Of a DNA stretch of 64,000 nucleotides, positions 1-10,883 are shown piece by piece (the first letter of the stretch is position 1; the number at the start of each line of letters is the position of its first letter). The position numbers and the translations under genes are program-made. This stretch comes from Gnetum montanum. Taxonomy: Eukaryota; Streptophyta; Gnetopsida; Gnetales; Gnetaceae. The stretch spans positions 436,231 through 500,230 of the forward strand of contig MNCI01011963.1 in assembly GCA_015680685.1 (NCBI GenBank), read 5' to 3'. The notes beneath the pieces are model-generated. The model was not told the origin of the DNA. It saw only the letters and a list, made by a program, of their open reading frames with translations, and ran no database searches.

Positions 1-2030
1 TAAAGAAAGATGCCAACAATAACTCAAGAAGAGGAGTAGCTACCATCACCGTTGCCCACTCAAGAAACAACATTGGAAGCCCGTCCAACCATTGAGCACT
101 TGTGCAAAATTTGAGAGAAGCTCTTGAGTGAGTAAGAGTAGAATGTAGGGGCGAGTGGTGCGAATCCATCTATGTATAGGCTAGTAACAAGTCACTTTAA
201 TGAGGTGACTTACATGTTAGTCAAATGGAGGGGTGGGCCAATATTCTTTACCCAATGAATGTAGTTGCCCATGAGGTTAGATCCTAATGCTCAAGAGGTG
301 ACGATGTCCTTATCAAAACACCATTTATTCATAGAAATCTCTAGGAATGCAACCACCTTCTCAGTGTGATTGGAGGAAGGTGGAAGGATAATTGTCCTAG
401 TGATGCAACACTAAGGATAAGAGATGACAACTAAATTTGTTGTTGATCGTGTTGCCAAAGCACTAAATGCACCTACAGTGTCTATACTAGACATATCTAC
501 ACTTTGAGATGTGCAAGAATTTGTAAGCACAATCAGCAGAAAGTTGAATGTAGACAAGCATGAAGAATTGCTGGATCAAATTGGTGGGGATCAAGTAACC
601 AATTTTGGACATCTTTGATTTTTTAGAAAACATCACTGCAACCCAGTCAGAGCTACTAGATGCAAGGGGAAAGTGCATCATTCTAGAGGGGCAACTCAAA
701 ATGGCTCAAGCACAAATTCAACACTTGGCCACAAAGGTTGCTGAATTACATGCCCACTTTACTAACCCTACGATTCTCAGCCCAAAAACAACCAGAGATG
801 AAGCTTTCCAATAGCTTCAAGAACAATTTAGGAGCACTAAGGAGGAGGTAGTAATAGCCATCTTTATCCAATCCATAATATAGGCAAAGACCTATCCAAT
901 TTAGAATAACTTGACTCAGATGCACTAGGAGAATGAGGCTCTAATCGCATAGAATCATCACCTACATAATGTTGATGCCTAAAAGGAAAAAATTCAAGAA
1001 TTTATTTATTAGTAGCAAAAGCAGCTAGCAAAGGTCAATATGGAATTGAGGAAATTGACTACAAAGAATCAAAATCTATTAATGGAAGAAGTTCATGCCT
1101 TGCGTCAAAAGTCTACCATCGAAATTACCGCTTGGAAGAATGAAGCTTTAAAATTTGAAAAACTCAAAAATCACTATAGAGACCAGGTTGGTTTGCAGAA
1201 GGAAGTCAACAAGAAGCACATCTAGATGATGAAAGAAAAAATAAATGAAGCCCTCTAGCAACTCTAACAAGGAAAAGAAGTTTGGCAGCCCATTGTTGAT
1301 GGGATTGATGCCTACAATAAAGTAGACATTTACTTAAAGGTGTTGCAAATAGAAGAAATGATAGAGTACATAGAGTTGGCTAATATCTATTACGTGAACC
1401 TAGCTATGCTAACTGCCAGATAGCTATGGTTAGAATTAGAAAAATAAGTGACTAGCTCATATTTTCTATATGAGATAGAGTTCAAGCATCATAAAGACAC
1501 TAAGTAGAAGCTTGAGGTTGCAAATGCTAAACTTAAAGTTCTCAAAGCATGATTCATAGATTAATGATCAACTACTGAGAACTTAACTAAAAGGATGAAT
1601 GATTATCAGGAGTTGAAGAATAGAGTCATAGCATTTGACATTGAATGCAAAAAATTTGTTTCTTGGTTCATCAACGCGAAGGAGTTATTTCCAGAAATTC
1701 TGTGTCCCTAGGATTTGCCCATTCTGACCCACATTGGCAAAGCTATGTAGATGGTGCATGATCTAAAACTAAGGAGGAGAAAATGAAAGCATTGTTGGAT
1801 GCTTTCTGCCTCCCACCAAAATTTCTAGTAGTAGTAAGATAGCTGCAGCTACCTCAACCATTGCACATGCGTGAAGTTGATGAAGGTTCCTTAGAACATC
1901 AAGAGCCACCACCACCTGGGACTATCTGATCTTCTCCACCAAAGTTCATGCCATCAAGGAACATGCTATCTAGTTTTGAAGAGTCATGTCAAGGTGTTCA
2001 ATTTTGTGTCCTAAACACCACCATATTTGT
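1..2030 (+). pseudogene. Athila-type extra ORF, C-terminal part (element G)
   Basis: The window opens inside a decayed coding region. It is collinear with the extra ORF of element D on the other strand (18160-20988): the TQEEE...PSP...TQETTLEA stretch at about 20-85 matches D near 20040-19980, and 1380-1650 (KHHKDTK region) matches D at 18690-18420. In Athila-lineage Ty3/gypsy elements an extra ORF of unclear function sits between integrase and the 3' LTR, which is its place here. Open pieces at 605-814 and 1040-1225 are rich in Leu, Glu, Gln and Lys and read as coiled coil. The C-terminus near 1880-1930 is Pro-rich. Several stops are TAG where D keeps a sense codon (for example TAG at about 37 where D has CAA). 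The conserved N-terminal domain lies outside the window. Function unknown. Confidence 0.7.
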
Positions 2031-2154
2031 AATGTGTTGATTTGTATACCCTGGCACTTCATTTAAGTCAGTCTTTTTTGTTTGTGAAAGGTTAGTCAAT
2101 AATCCTATACCATCCCAATTTTGTAAATAACTTGAGGACAATTTTTCATTCAGC

Positions 2155-2164
2155 CGTGGAGATA
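2155..2164 (+). other. Polypurine tract, element G
   Basis: CGTGGAGATA directly before the LTR start TGATGAG. It corresponds to GTGGGGGTA in D and A. Just upstream, 2090-2150 holds the block shared by these elements before the PPT (TCAATAATCC, AATTTTGTAAA, GAGGACAA). It would prime plus-strand DNA synthesis. Confidence 0.65.
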
Positions 2165-2892
2165 TGATGAGTCATAGTTTTGTCAACTACATTGACAAGG
2201 CCTCACCAATGCATTGTATCATGTGTCGATAAGGCCTCATCAACATAGTGTTTGTATTTCTCCTATAAATACATTCCTATGAACTGCATTTATGGCAACA
2301 AAATTTTAGAATTAGTGAAGCTCTTGCAGTTTGTTCATTTGAGAGAGAATATTTTCCTTAAGTGCCCGTAGCATGAGTCATTGAGTGTATGGATCTTTAT
2401 TTGAGCATTGTTGTACCTAAGCATGATAGTCTACGAGGAAATAAAGATAAGCTTTTTGATAAATCATGTGGCATTTTGGATAGATTAAATATTTTATTTA
2501 TGCATTTAATGTTTTCAATTATTTATTAAATGTTTTCAATTATTTATCAAATATTTTCCAATAATTAAGCTAATGAAGTAGTTAAATAAGATAAGCTAGA
2601 TAAATTAAACACATAAGTATGACCACTTCAAGTGTAACACGTATTCACTTGGTGATCCTAGTAGCATTATTGCTTGGTACACCCAGTAGCATAGTGCTTG
2701 GTAACACAGTAGTGGATACATGGGTTTAGGATGTGAGCGGAGAGTGGGACTAGATGCTTATGTTGGGACTAGTTAGATATTAGTTAATTAGTTAAGTTAA
2801 ATTAGTTAATCCAATTACTTTTATCTCCCTTTTGAAAACCAAACCATAAAATATAAATTAGATGCCTAAATTACACTTAACCATACCATATG
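2165..2892 (+). mobile_element. 3' LTR of Athila-like element G, 3'-truncated
   Basis: Begins TGATGAGTCATAG and aligns with the two LTRs of D. Seen in order: GCCTCA/TGAGGCC-type motifs at 2195-2255, TATA box TATAAAT at 2264, poly(A)-type AATAAA at 2440, and three tandem units of 24-25 bp starting CTTGGT at 2648, 2673 and 2697. Similarity to D is lost after CTTAACCATACC near 2892, where chromovirus RNase H sequence on the other strand begins, so the last 150-200 bp are missing. No target duplication can be recovered. Inferred: deletion or illegitimate recombination at this join. Confidence 0.75.
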
Positions 2893-3193
2893 CCTTAACT
2901 ATCCTACTATCCTACTTAGTGTTCCTTACTAGTGTAGAGTTTCCCAACTATCCTAGTTAGTACATCTACCACCTTCTTCCCTTTGCTAGGATGACATTGC
3001 ACTATGAAATCAAAATCTACCAATAACTTTATCCATCACCTCTATCTCATATTCAGCTATGATTGATTCATAATGTACGATAAATTCTTTTAATCTATCC
3101 AAAATGTATTCTACTCATCACATAAGTAATGTCTCCAAACCTTAAGAGAAAGGGTAATGGTATCAAGCTCTAAGTCATGAGTTGGATATCTAA
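2893..3193 (-). pseudogene. Chromovirus F RNase H, distal part
   Basis: Read on the minus strand, this continues from YPTHDLEL at the right edge into SLKVWRHYL, then a decayed LNMR stretch and a VDVLTR-like end. This is the RNase H order known from chromovirus polyproteins (YPTHDLEL, IWRHYL, LNMRQRRW, VADALSR). It is separated from the rest of RNase H and RT by the insertion at 3194-4095. Several stops are present and it is not functional. Integrase, expected further left, is absent: the sequence breaks off at about 2893 against the LTR of G. Confidence 0.7.
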
Positions 3194-4113
3194 AATTTGT
3201 AAGTGAGGGTGAGGATTTCAATGGTGAGGATTTTAATGTTGATCTTAGGTAGCAAGGGGTCTGGTATTGATATTACATGAAATGACAACAAATTTAGTAA
3301 GTGATCTTCAAGTGGAACTATTGATTCTTTGCCTTTCTAAAAATTTCTTAATGATTTATAGGGATCCATTACTCAACAAATTTTTGGAAGGTCTATTTTC
3401 ATGTGAATTCTAGATTATTTACCTCATTTCTTAAGTTTTCAAATTATTTAAATTTAGTTTAGAAAGATTGATGTTTGGATGCTGTCGACGCTTGTTATTT
3501 ATCAAACTCATTTTTACTTGTAGAATTTGTTAATTTGACAATGGTTTCTAAGGTTTTTGATATTCAATCATTATCATGCTTTATAAATTATTCAAAAGTG
3601 GACTTCCAATTTTAATCTAGCATCTCCTGAATTTGGAAATATTTCTTATTTTGTTAAATTTTTAAATATTTCATCAAGTTTTGAAAAATTTGAAAGGGAT
3701 ATTATCTCTAATATTACCTTAATCAAGCATTCTAAAACCCTCACTATAGTTAATGGTTTTTGCATAAGTTGGTATATAATTGAAGTTGATCTTGATTTAC
3801 TTAAGTGAGAAATCCTTCTACATGTGAGGAATTATATTAACAAGGTGGGGGCTTCCTCTCCCTCCACTTAATGTTAATATTTTCATAGAGTGTTCAATTT
3901 GCTACCCCAAAGGGAAGGTTTTTCAAGATTAGTTGTAAGCATGAAAATATAAAAATATATCCCCAAAATAATTAGGCCTTTTCTTTATATTAATTTGGAG
4001 TTTCTCCTCTCTATAGTACTCCTCTACTTTTGTAATGTAGATATTTATTTTTAATGTATATATATTTTGAGTCTAACATCCCACCCCCCACCCCCCATGA
4101 GTTGGATATCTAA
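3176..4113. mobile_element. 902-bp insertion with 18-bp target duplication
   Basis: CATGAGTTGGATATCTAA occurs at 3176-3193 and again at 4096-4113, flanking 3194-4095. Joining the outer flanks across one copy restores continuous RNase H similarity of chromovirus F, so this is a genuine insertion with a long target-site duplication. Such lengths are usual for target-primed reverse transcription (LINE/SINE type). I see no RT coding, no terminal inverted repeats and no poly(A). The right end is AT-rich and then C-rich (CCCACCCCCC). Possibly a 5'-truncated LINE or a retroposed transcript; type unresolved. Confidence 0.7.
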
Positions 4114-5020
4114 TCTCATAAGATTTTAGTTATTTAGAAGCATAGACCACCACATGTCAATCTTGCATGAGAACATCACCTAAAATGTCACCTAAAGAAT
4201 CTATGTATACATCATAAATCTTACTAGAAACTCATGAGATCTAAATAGGTTCTAAGATTAACCTCTATTTTAGCTTCTCAATAGTCTTTTGACAAGCATC
4301 TAACCAAGAAAAAACATAACCTTTTCTAAGTAGCTTATGTAGAGGTGTTATAATCTTACAATAATCCTCTACAAACCTTCTATAATATCATGCTAGACCT
4401 AAGAAACTTTTGAATTCATTCACCAAATTTGAAACAAATCAATCCTTAATTGTTGTTATCTTAGAAGGATCCACTACTATATCTACTCTAAAAACTACAT
4501 GTCCAAGAAAATATATCTCTATCTTTTAAAATACACATTTAGAAGTAGTGCAAATAGTGGTTATTCTCTTAAGTCTGCAGTATTATTCTCAAGAATTCCT
4601 TAAGAGCTTCTTCATCCTTAAAATAATTCAAAATATCATCAATAAAGATGATGACACATTAATTTAAATAAGAATGCATCACACTATTTATCAAGTGCAT
4701 TAGTGAGTTCAAAAGTCATAACTAATAACTCATAATGGCCATATCTTTTTCTAAAAGTTGTTTTAGAAACATTCTCTTCTCAAAGCCTTACTTGATGATA
4801 ACTAGACATCATATTGATTTTAGAAAACTCCATAGCCTCTTTTAACTAGTCAAAAAAATCATTGGTCCTTGGTAGAGGATATTGATTCATGAATATCACT
4901 TGATTCAACTAATTGTAATCAATACACATCCTTAAGTTATCATCGTTATTTTCGTAACAACCACTGGTGCATCCCAAGGTAAAACACTCAGTTAAATCAT
5001 GTCCTTGTCCAACAGCTCTT
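4114..5020 (-). pseudogene. Chromovirus F reverse transcriptase and start of RNase H
   Basis: Minus-strand reading gives decayed RT blocks: PWDAPVV near 4975, CVLIDY-like and LNQ-like blocks near 4930, YPLPR-like near 4880, then the FSKI / YHQVR / TTFRKRYGHYE region down to about 4730, all in the order of Ty3/gypsy RT. Downstream come the connection and the start of RNase H, interrupted at 4113. Frameshifts and stops are frequent. Lineage is inferred from the RNase H style, the gag knuckle and the iMet-type PBS (Tekay-like chromovirus); this is not a firm subfamily call. Confidence 0.7.
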
Positions 5021-5460
5021 GAGTCTACACCTTTAATTCTACCAACTCCACTAGATAATCCTATGAGATTTCTTAGAGATTAGTTAGGTTCCAAGTTCGA
5101 GTGTAATCTCAAACTGAATCTCTCTATGAGGGAATACCTCAAAGAGTTATTTCCTGAACATATCTAAGAACTTCTGAATCACTAGAATCTATTCTATTCC
5201 TAATTAGACTCTTCATGCATGAAAATAATATAACAATTTTTTATGATCTGAAGTAACTATTGAAACTTTTTAGTTGTTACTAGGTCAAACTTAATTAACA
5301 TTTTTTTGTTTGGATTTTAACCACTTTTCCACTTGTAGAAATTAGTGAGAGAGTCTTGCTTGTACTAATTAGCCATTTATCATATCTAGCTAGTAAATCC
5401 ATCCCAAGAATCATATCTTATTCTCTTAGTCCCATTACTAGTAAATCCCATCCCTCCTAT
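5021..5460 (-). pseudogene. Chromovirus F protease-RT linker
   Basis: Decayed coding between the protease copies and RT. On the minus strand short open pieces remain, including a WIYxLDMI-type stretch near 5400 that fits the end of a retropepsin-like domain (G-W-I-x-x-L-x-M). No intact frame. Confidence 0.45.
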
Positions 5461-6092
5461 TACCTTGTGTCATCACCTAGGTTAAAAATAACATCTTTGA
5501 AACTACCATACTAAGAGAATGGATTTTTTGAACTAAAAATGAAGAACACATAAGTGAGAACTCAAGTTATAAATAGATCATAACTCTAAGATTCACAAAA
5601 AATGACTAGCACTAGGATCAAACAAGATCAAGAAATAGAAACCACCAATATTACCTATTGTGTCTATAATAGTATTAGGTTATTCATCCAAAGGTTGATC
5701 TATCAAAGCATATACTTTACCCTTGTAGCTTAAATCCTTATTTTGAACTATCATTTTTGGAAACTATACCACCTTTTACATTGTATTATCATCTAGGTTA
5801 AAAATAACATTTCTAAAACTACCATACTAGAAGAATGACTTGTCTAAACTAACAATAAAGAACACATAGGTGATAGCTTAAGTTATAAATAGATCATAAC
5901 TCTAGGATTCACAAAAAATGACTAGCACCAAGATCAAACAAGATCAAGAAATAGAAACCACCAATATTATCTATATTATCCATAATAGTATTAGGTTATT
6001 CATCCAAAGGTTGATCTATCAAAGCATAAACTCTACCCTTGCAGCCTAAATCTTTGTTTTGAACTGTCTTTTTTGGGCACTTCCAACTCTTG
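5461..6092 (-). repeat. 316-bp tandem duplication over chromovirus F protease
   Basis: About 300 bp beginning TACCTTGTGT at 5461 recur with offset 316 from 5777. For example TATTCATCCA lies at 5681 and 5997, and AATGACTAGC at 5601 and 5917. Both copies encode, on the minus strand, a protease active-site region: LFDLGASHF in the gag-proximal copy (near 5930) and LFDPSASHF in the other (near 5615). This is retropepsin motif D-[ST]-G-A-[ST]; only the first copy keeps G-A-S. Copies differ by scattered substitutions, so the duplication is old. Confidence 0.8.
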
Positions 6093-7000
6093 TGTACTGG
6101 TTTGCCTCATGTATGACAATTTGGATACTTATTCCTAATATGTTCAATATTTCTATAAGTAAGCATGTGGGAGGGGCACCATAAGTTCTATAGCTACTAC
6201 TACCACTAGAAGTTTTAGATTTCTTAGAACTACCTAATTTAGTCATGGAAGAAGATCTCTTCTTAACCTAGCTTGGTTTTTGCTTCTTGTCCAATCCTAT
6301 GTTCCTCTCTATCATCAACATCTTGGTATGAGCTTCCTTGTACTCCATCAAAATAAAATGAATTAAGCCTACACAAATAATCCTAATAAGTCCATCAACA
6401 AAGTGATTGTTCTTCTCTTCTTCATCATCTTATAGATGGGGAGAAAAGTACACTAGTTGAAGCAACCTTACATTGTACTCTAAAATAATAAGATATTTTG
6501 GCTTTAGGTTGGATAGCTCTTTAGCATTGGCTCTCCTAAACTCCTTGGATGTGTACCTCCCTCTAAAATCTCTAACAAATTTAGTTTATTCTACTTCTCT
6601 ATTTATCTAACCTCTTGCAATCCTAGTTGTGTACCACCAACATTTGGCTACACCCTTAAGTTGATGAGTAGCCAAACAAGTTTGCTACATCAAAGTGTAA
6701 CCCATGAGTTGGAAATCTTCTTCCATCTCACATAACAACTTCAAGGACACTATGGATCTTCTACACTATCAAGAGATGGGAATTTTAGCCTCCTAAACTA
6801 CTTCATGAATGTTTTCACAATGGGCCTCTTGCTATAAGTGTTAGAGTAATCAGGTTAATAGCATCCATTGTTCCTAGTATTAGAATAATTTTAGCTCCTT
6901 AAATAGATGAACATCTCCCTCATCACGTCATTTTGAGAGACTTCCTCATTAGTTTGATTGAGGTTTACCCTATTTAGGATCTCAAAAATCCTTCTTGCCA
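6046..7000 (-). pseudogene. Chromovirus F gag with zinc knuckle
   Basis: Read from about 7000 downwards. A WWYTTRIARG piece near 6630 is followed by FVRDFRGRYTSKEFRRA, NLKPKYLIILEYNVRLLQL, a DEEEKNNHFVDGL block near 6400 and a Lys/Ser-rich tail (SSKKSKTSSGSSS). This is the Ty3/gypsy retrotransposon gag core followed by a linker. A CX2CX4HX4C knuckle is visible at about 6090-6130 in another frame (CHT, stop, GKPVHKSWKC), its second Cys now a stop. Gag would package element RNA. Several stops and at least two frameshifts. Confidence 0.7.
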
Positions 7001-7036
7001 ACATCCTATACTACAAATCTAAGAATACTTATCAAA

Positions 7037-7057
7037 CCAATTACTCAAATATCTACT
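7037..7057 (-). other. Primer-binding site (tRNA-iMet type), chromovirus F
   Basis: On the minus strand the LTR end GTGTTACA is followed by AGTAGATATTTGAGTAATTG, a decayed relative of TGGTATCAGAGC, the usual plant iMet PBS. The LTR edge is at 7058. One indel and a few substitutions are needed for the match. Confidence 0.6.
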
Positions 7058-8057
7058 TGTAACACCTCACTAGCCAAGCTTAGGCTAGAAAGGTATTACT
7101 TAAAAAAAATACTTAAATATATAGAAAAATAAATTTTTTCTTACTATAAATGAAGGAATACTAAGAAAATTTTAACTAACAAAGTAGTAGGCATCCATAA
7201 ACAAGCACATAGAAGCAAGAGAAGAATACAGAACAAAATGTCAAATGTGATAAAATAATGACAATAGCTCCATGTGTGCCAAACCTAACTTATTCATAAC
7301 AAAAATAGGACATAACCATGTTATCCAAGTCAAAATTAATAATCACAATGGTGTGGAAATAACAATAGAAACTAAATTTCAACATAAACAAACAAAACTA
7401 AAAATTTGAATTATAATCCAATGGAACCATAAGAGATAAAAATGGAAATCCAAATTCCATTTACATCTAGTAGGAATTGGACATTAATGTTACATAAATT
7501 GTTGAAACTAGAAAAATAATAAGGAAACATAACATAACCAAAATCCAAACTTAATTGTCCTACACTAAAAATAGGAAAAACATAATACAAGTTCCATAAG
7601 TAATACCAAATCCATAATTCTTCTTGAACATTAAAACATAAAATCAAACTTAAAATGGAATTAGAATCTTAATTAAATAGCATAAAAACATGAATTAACC
7701 ACCAGTAGTATTCTATAAATCCTATTCATCTAAGCTAACATAGTCACTTGAAAATTATCATAAACCAAAGGAAATCAGTTCTAAGAATGATTAGGGTAAC
7801 TAAAACCAACATATACTCCCTTATGGATTTGGTTGAAGACATTAGGTAGTTGAACATTCATGCACATGGATTAGCTACAACCAAAAGTTAGTAGATAAAG
7901 GCATAAACCAAACGATGTATCAAATAAATAAAGATCCAAATAAATAATCAAACCAATAAAATGAAATTTCACCAGCACTCATTAATTTATCTAATGAACA
8001 AATTGTTGTGTCTATAATCTACATATTTTTCAAATTAACCAAACTGAACTAAATTTA
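7058..8057 (-). mobile_element. 5' LTR of chromovirus F, outer part truncated
   Basis: Starts TGTAACACC on the plus strand (the 3' end of a minus-strand LTR) directly after the PBS. No coding is seen and the interval is AT-rich. The outer end is not reached: at about 8058 the sequence switches to the LTR of Athila-like element A in mid-LTR. No second LTR of F exists in the window, so length and age cannot be judged. The call rests on the PBS and gag next to it. Confidence 0.55.
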
Positions 8058-8752
8058 GGTAGATTCTTGGAATTTTGTTTCGTAGTTTTAGTGATAGATA
8101 GTAAATGCCTATAGTTTGGTGTTGAGTAGTTGTATAGAATCTTTATTCGAGTGAAGTGTACTTGGACATAGTTCATGAGTGGAAATAAAGATGGAGATTT
8201 CTTTTCATCATTGTAGCATCTACTTAGTTTTATTGTTTTACTTAGTATAGGTTTTACTATTTTCTTATTTTAATCATTTACATTGGCAATTATTTTACTT
8301 TACTTCATTAGTAAAGTGGAATGAGTACAACTAGTTTTGAATGTTTGGTAATCCTAGTAGTGTTATTGCTTGGTTCTCCCAGTCGCATAATGCTTGGTAA
8401 TCCCAGTAATGGTTACATGAGCCCAAGACATGTATGGTAAGCTAAGATCAAATTCTCGTCACTCTAGAATAGTTTAGATTTACCTTCTTATTATTAGTTA
8501 GATCACATAAATAATTTTTCTATTGCTATTAAGATTAGCATAAGGTTGCAACAACATCAACCATCATATGTCTCACTTTGGACTAAATCATATGTGACAA
8601 AGCTACCACTAGTAGGGGTGGGAAGACAACATCCTATGATCAATTCTCAACAATCTAGATGCCACAACTAGTCCCACCATGGAATTTGAGTGAATTGTGC
8701 AAGAACGCTTGTGATTTGTATGGTTGGGTGTAGGGGTACTTGCTTCTCATCA
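8058..8752 (+). mobile_element. 5' LTR of Athila-like element A, 5'-truncated
   Basis: Aligns closely with 32838-33551 (A's 3' LTR), from GTAGATTCTTG to the terminal CTCATCA. U3 and TATA (about 270 bp) are missing, replaced by chromovirus F sequence. Seen: AATAAAGAT at 8184, the CTTGGT tandem units (8345-8420), and the conserved GTGACAAAGCTA...CTAGATGCCACAACTAG stretch common to these LTRs. It is followed at once by a PBS, so it is a 5' LTR. Confidence 0.8.
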
Positions 8753-8771
8753 TTGGCACTATTGCTAAGGA
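8753..8771 (+). other. Primer-binding site (tRNA-Asp type), element A
   Basis: TTGGCACTATTGCTAAGGA follows the LTR end. It equals K's site TTGGCGCCGTTGCCGAGGA except for five transitions, all inside K's three CpG dinucleotides. The K form is complementary to the 3' end of plant tRNA-Asp, the usual primer of Athila-lineage elements. Confidence 0.8.
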
Positions 8772-8884
8772 TGATGCTAGTTATCTAGATTAATTATATT
8801 ATACATAGTCATTGTAAATGTATTAATGATCTATCTTTTAAAAAATATTAATATTTTAAGTCACATACATTATTAAACAAAACC

Positions 8885-10883
8885 ATGTCTTCTTCACATA
8901 GGGCCAATAATGCATCATATGATGAAAACACTAGTAGGAGAAATGATAGGATCTATACTAAGGAAAACTAGAGTAAACAACCACAAGCAGGGGTTTCCTA
9001 TTCTCATTTAGACACTTACTACACTCAAAGACTACATTCAACTAATAAAGACATTCCTTGAGGAGATGGACAAAGTCCTAGAACAAGGAGGGCCTCAAGG
9101 CCTAGAGCCTCCTCCAAACCTAGAAGAGATAAAATAAGGGACCATAGGGGAATATTTAGTAGACATGGTGATTCTCCTAGTTTTCCATATTCTTCTTCCT
9201 CTTCCATGTCTAGTTTTGACAAGGATGAATGTCGATATAGAGATAGAGATGTACTAAGGGATCAAGACAAAGATAGAAATAGAAATAGAAAAGATCATCA
9301 AAGTAAGCATAGATGAGATCATCATAATAGGCAAATAGAAATAGAAATCATTACTACAACATGTCTATTGATGATGAACCCTTATTGGCTACTAGGAGCA
9401 TGAGGCAGATAATGGAGGTAGTTAGAATACCCCATAGGCATCAAAGGGAAAGTCACATAAAAAGGCTTGATATGAATAACATCCCTAAATTTATGGGAGG
9501 CTATCACTCTAATCCATAACATCACTTACAAGCCTTCCATGATGTCTACACCTTACATAACATTGATAGTGTGGAAGAAGCTTAAGCTCTTTCCTAGGAC
9601 ACCAATTGACAAAGCTGAAAATTGGTATAGATTGTTGAAACCAAATTCAATCCATCAATGATTCACAATACTATAACTCTTCAACAAGAAATCCCAAACC
9701 TATGTGAGAGTGTCCAACCTAAGAAAAAAAATCCAAGGATGGAAGCAAGAATAACATGAATCCTTGAATGTGGCCTTGTATAGATAGTATTCTCTACTAC
9801 ATAGATGTTCAGGCCATGATATTTCTTAAAACGAGAAGCTTCTCCACATCATAGATGGGTTCATAATAAAATGAGAGAAACCCTTGGGATTTATTTCCAA
9901 GGTCGGTTATCTAAATTGAAAGCCCATTAGACACAAAGGCTAGTTGAGCGTGTGGCAAAAGAAGAAGGAGAGTTATGTAAATAAGAGAATTTAGAGGAAT
10001 ATAATTAGGATTCAACTCTTCAAAAGAAGGGGGTTCATGTCTATGATGAGGAAAAAGAAACAATTCTTGATGAGGTGATTTTACAACAAAACTTGCCAAT
10101 AGAAAAGTCTATCGCTGAACTTGAAGCAAGAATAGATAAAATGTGGGAGCTGATAAATGACAAAGTTACAAACTATGTTAAAACCATAGACGATAAGTTA
10201 ATGCAAAAAGGATCAAATGATCAAAATAAGAAGAGGAAAAATAACAAAGAAATAGGTAGGAACACTTATCCGCAAAAAGGAAAGATATTTGTAGTAGAAG
10301 AGGCTATAGACATAACCACATAAGAGGATGATCGATGTGACATCTACCAATATGACCATCCAAGAGTTTGGAGCTTTTTCTTTGAATCCAAAGTTTGTAC
10401 AAAAGAAAATTCCTAGGAAATTACCTTACTGACAAGGTAATTATAGACAATCCTACAACCAACCATACTATTTTAGTNGACAAGGTAATTATAGACAATC
10501 CTACAACCAACCATACTATTTTAGTGGTACTTCGTATCAACCTTAAAATTACTATCACTCGAAGTGACAAAACCCATAGTTGTGTGGGATGCTATCAACA
10601 AACCAACAATACCCTTATTGCCAGCTAGACTTGTATGACTACTATGTTCAACAACTTATTTTTCCAAATTATTTTACTTCCTTTACCTTGAATCAATACT
10701 ATGACTCTCCCAAATATCATCAACCTGCCGCATCTCCTATGGGATCACCATCTCAAACTTCTTATCCTTTGTGGCATCCTTAATATTCTCATACTTCCAT
10801 CCACCATATGTCATCACCAATAACATATGAAGGATTATCACCACAACATCAATGGAAGAATGAAACTTGTGCTATGAGCATGG
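8885..10883 (+). pseudogene. gag of Athila-like element A, interrupted
   Basis: ATG at 8885, 133 bp after the LTR (134 in I, 147 in K). N-terminus MSSSHRANNASYDENTSRR, then an Arg/Asp/Lys-rich repeat (9230-9310) and the gag core near 9570-9900 (AENWYRLLKPNSI, KIQGW, RETLGIYFQGRL). This is followed by a Lys/Glu-rich coiled segment (open at 10075-10323), a knuckle relic near 10335 (C retained, second C now Y, H retained) and a Tyr/Pro/Gln-rich tail. It is collinear with the gag of I. It ends at CAMSMV where I continues, because element B begins there. In-frame stops throughout. Confidence 0.75.
10431..10525. repeat. 47-bp exact duplication around a single N
   Basis: GACAAGGTAATTATAG...ATTTTAGT at 10431-10477 is repeated exactly at 10479-10525, with the only ambiguous base of the window (N, 10478) between them. 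It lies in the Tyr/Gln-rich part of gag A and 48 bp keeps the frame. Perfect identity in DNA this decayed points to an unmerged contig overlap rather than biology. A recent 48-bp tandem duplication is the alternative. Confidence 0.85.
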
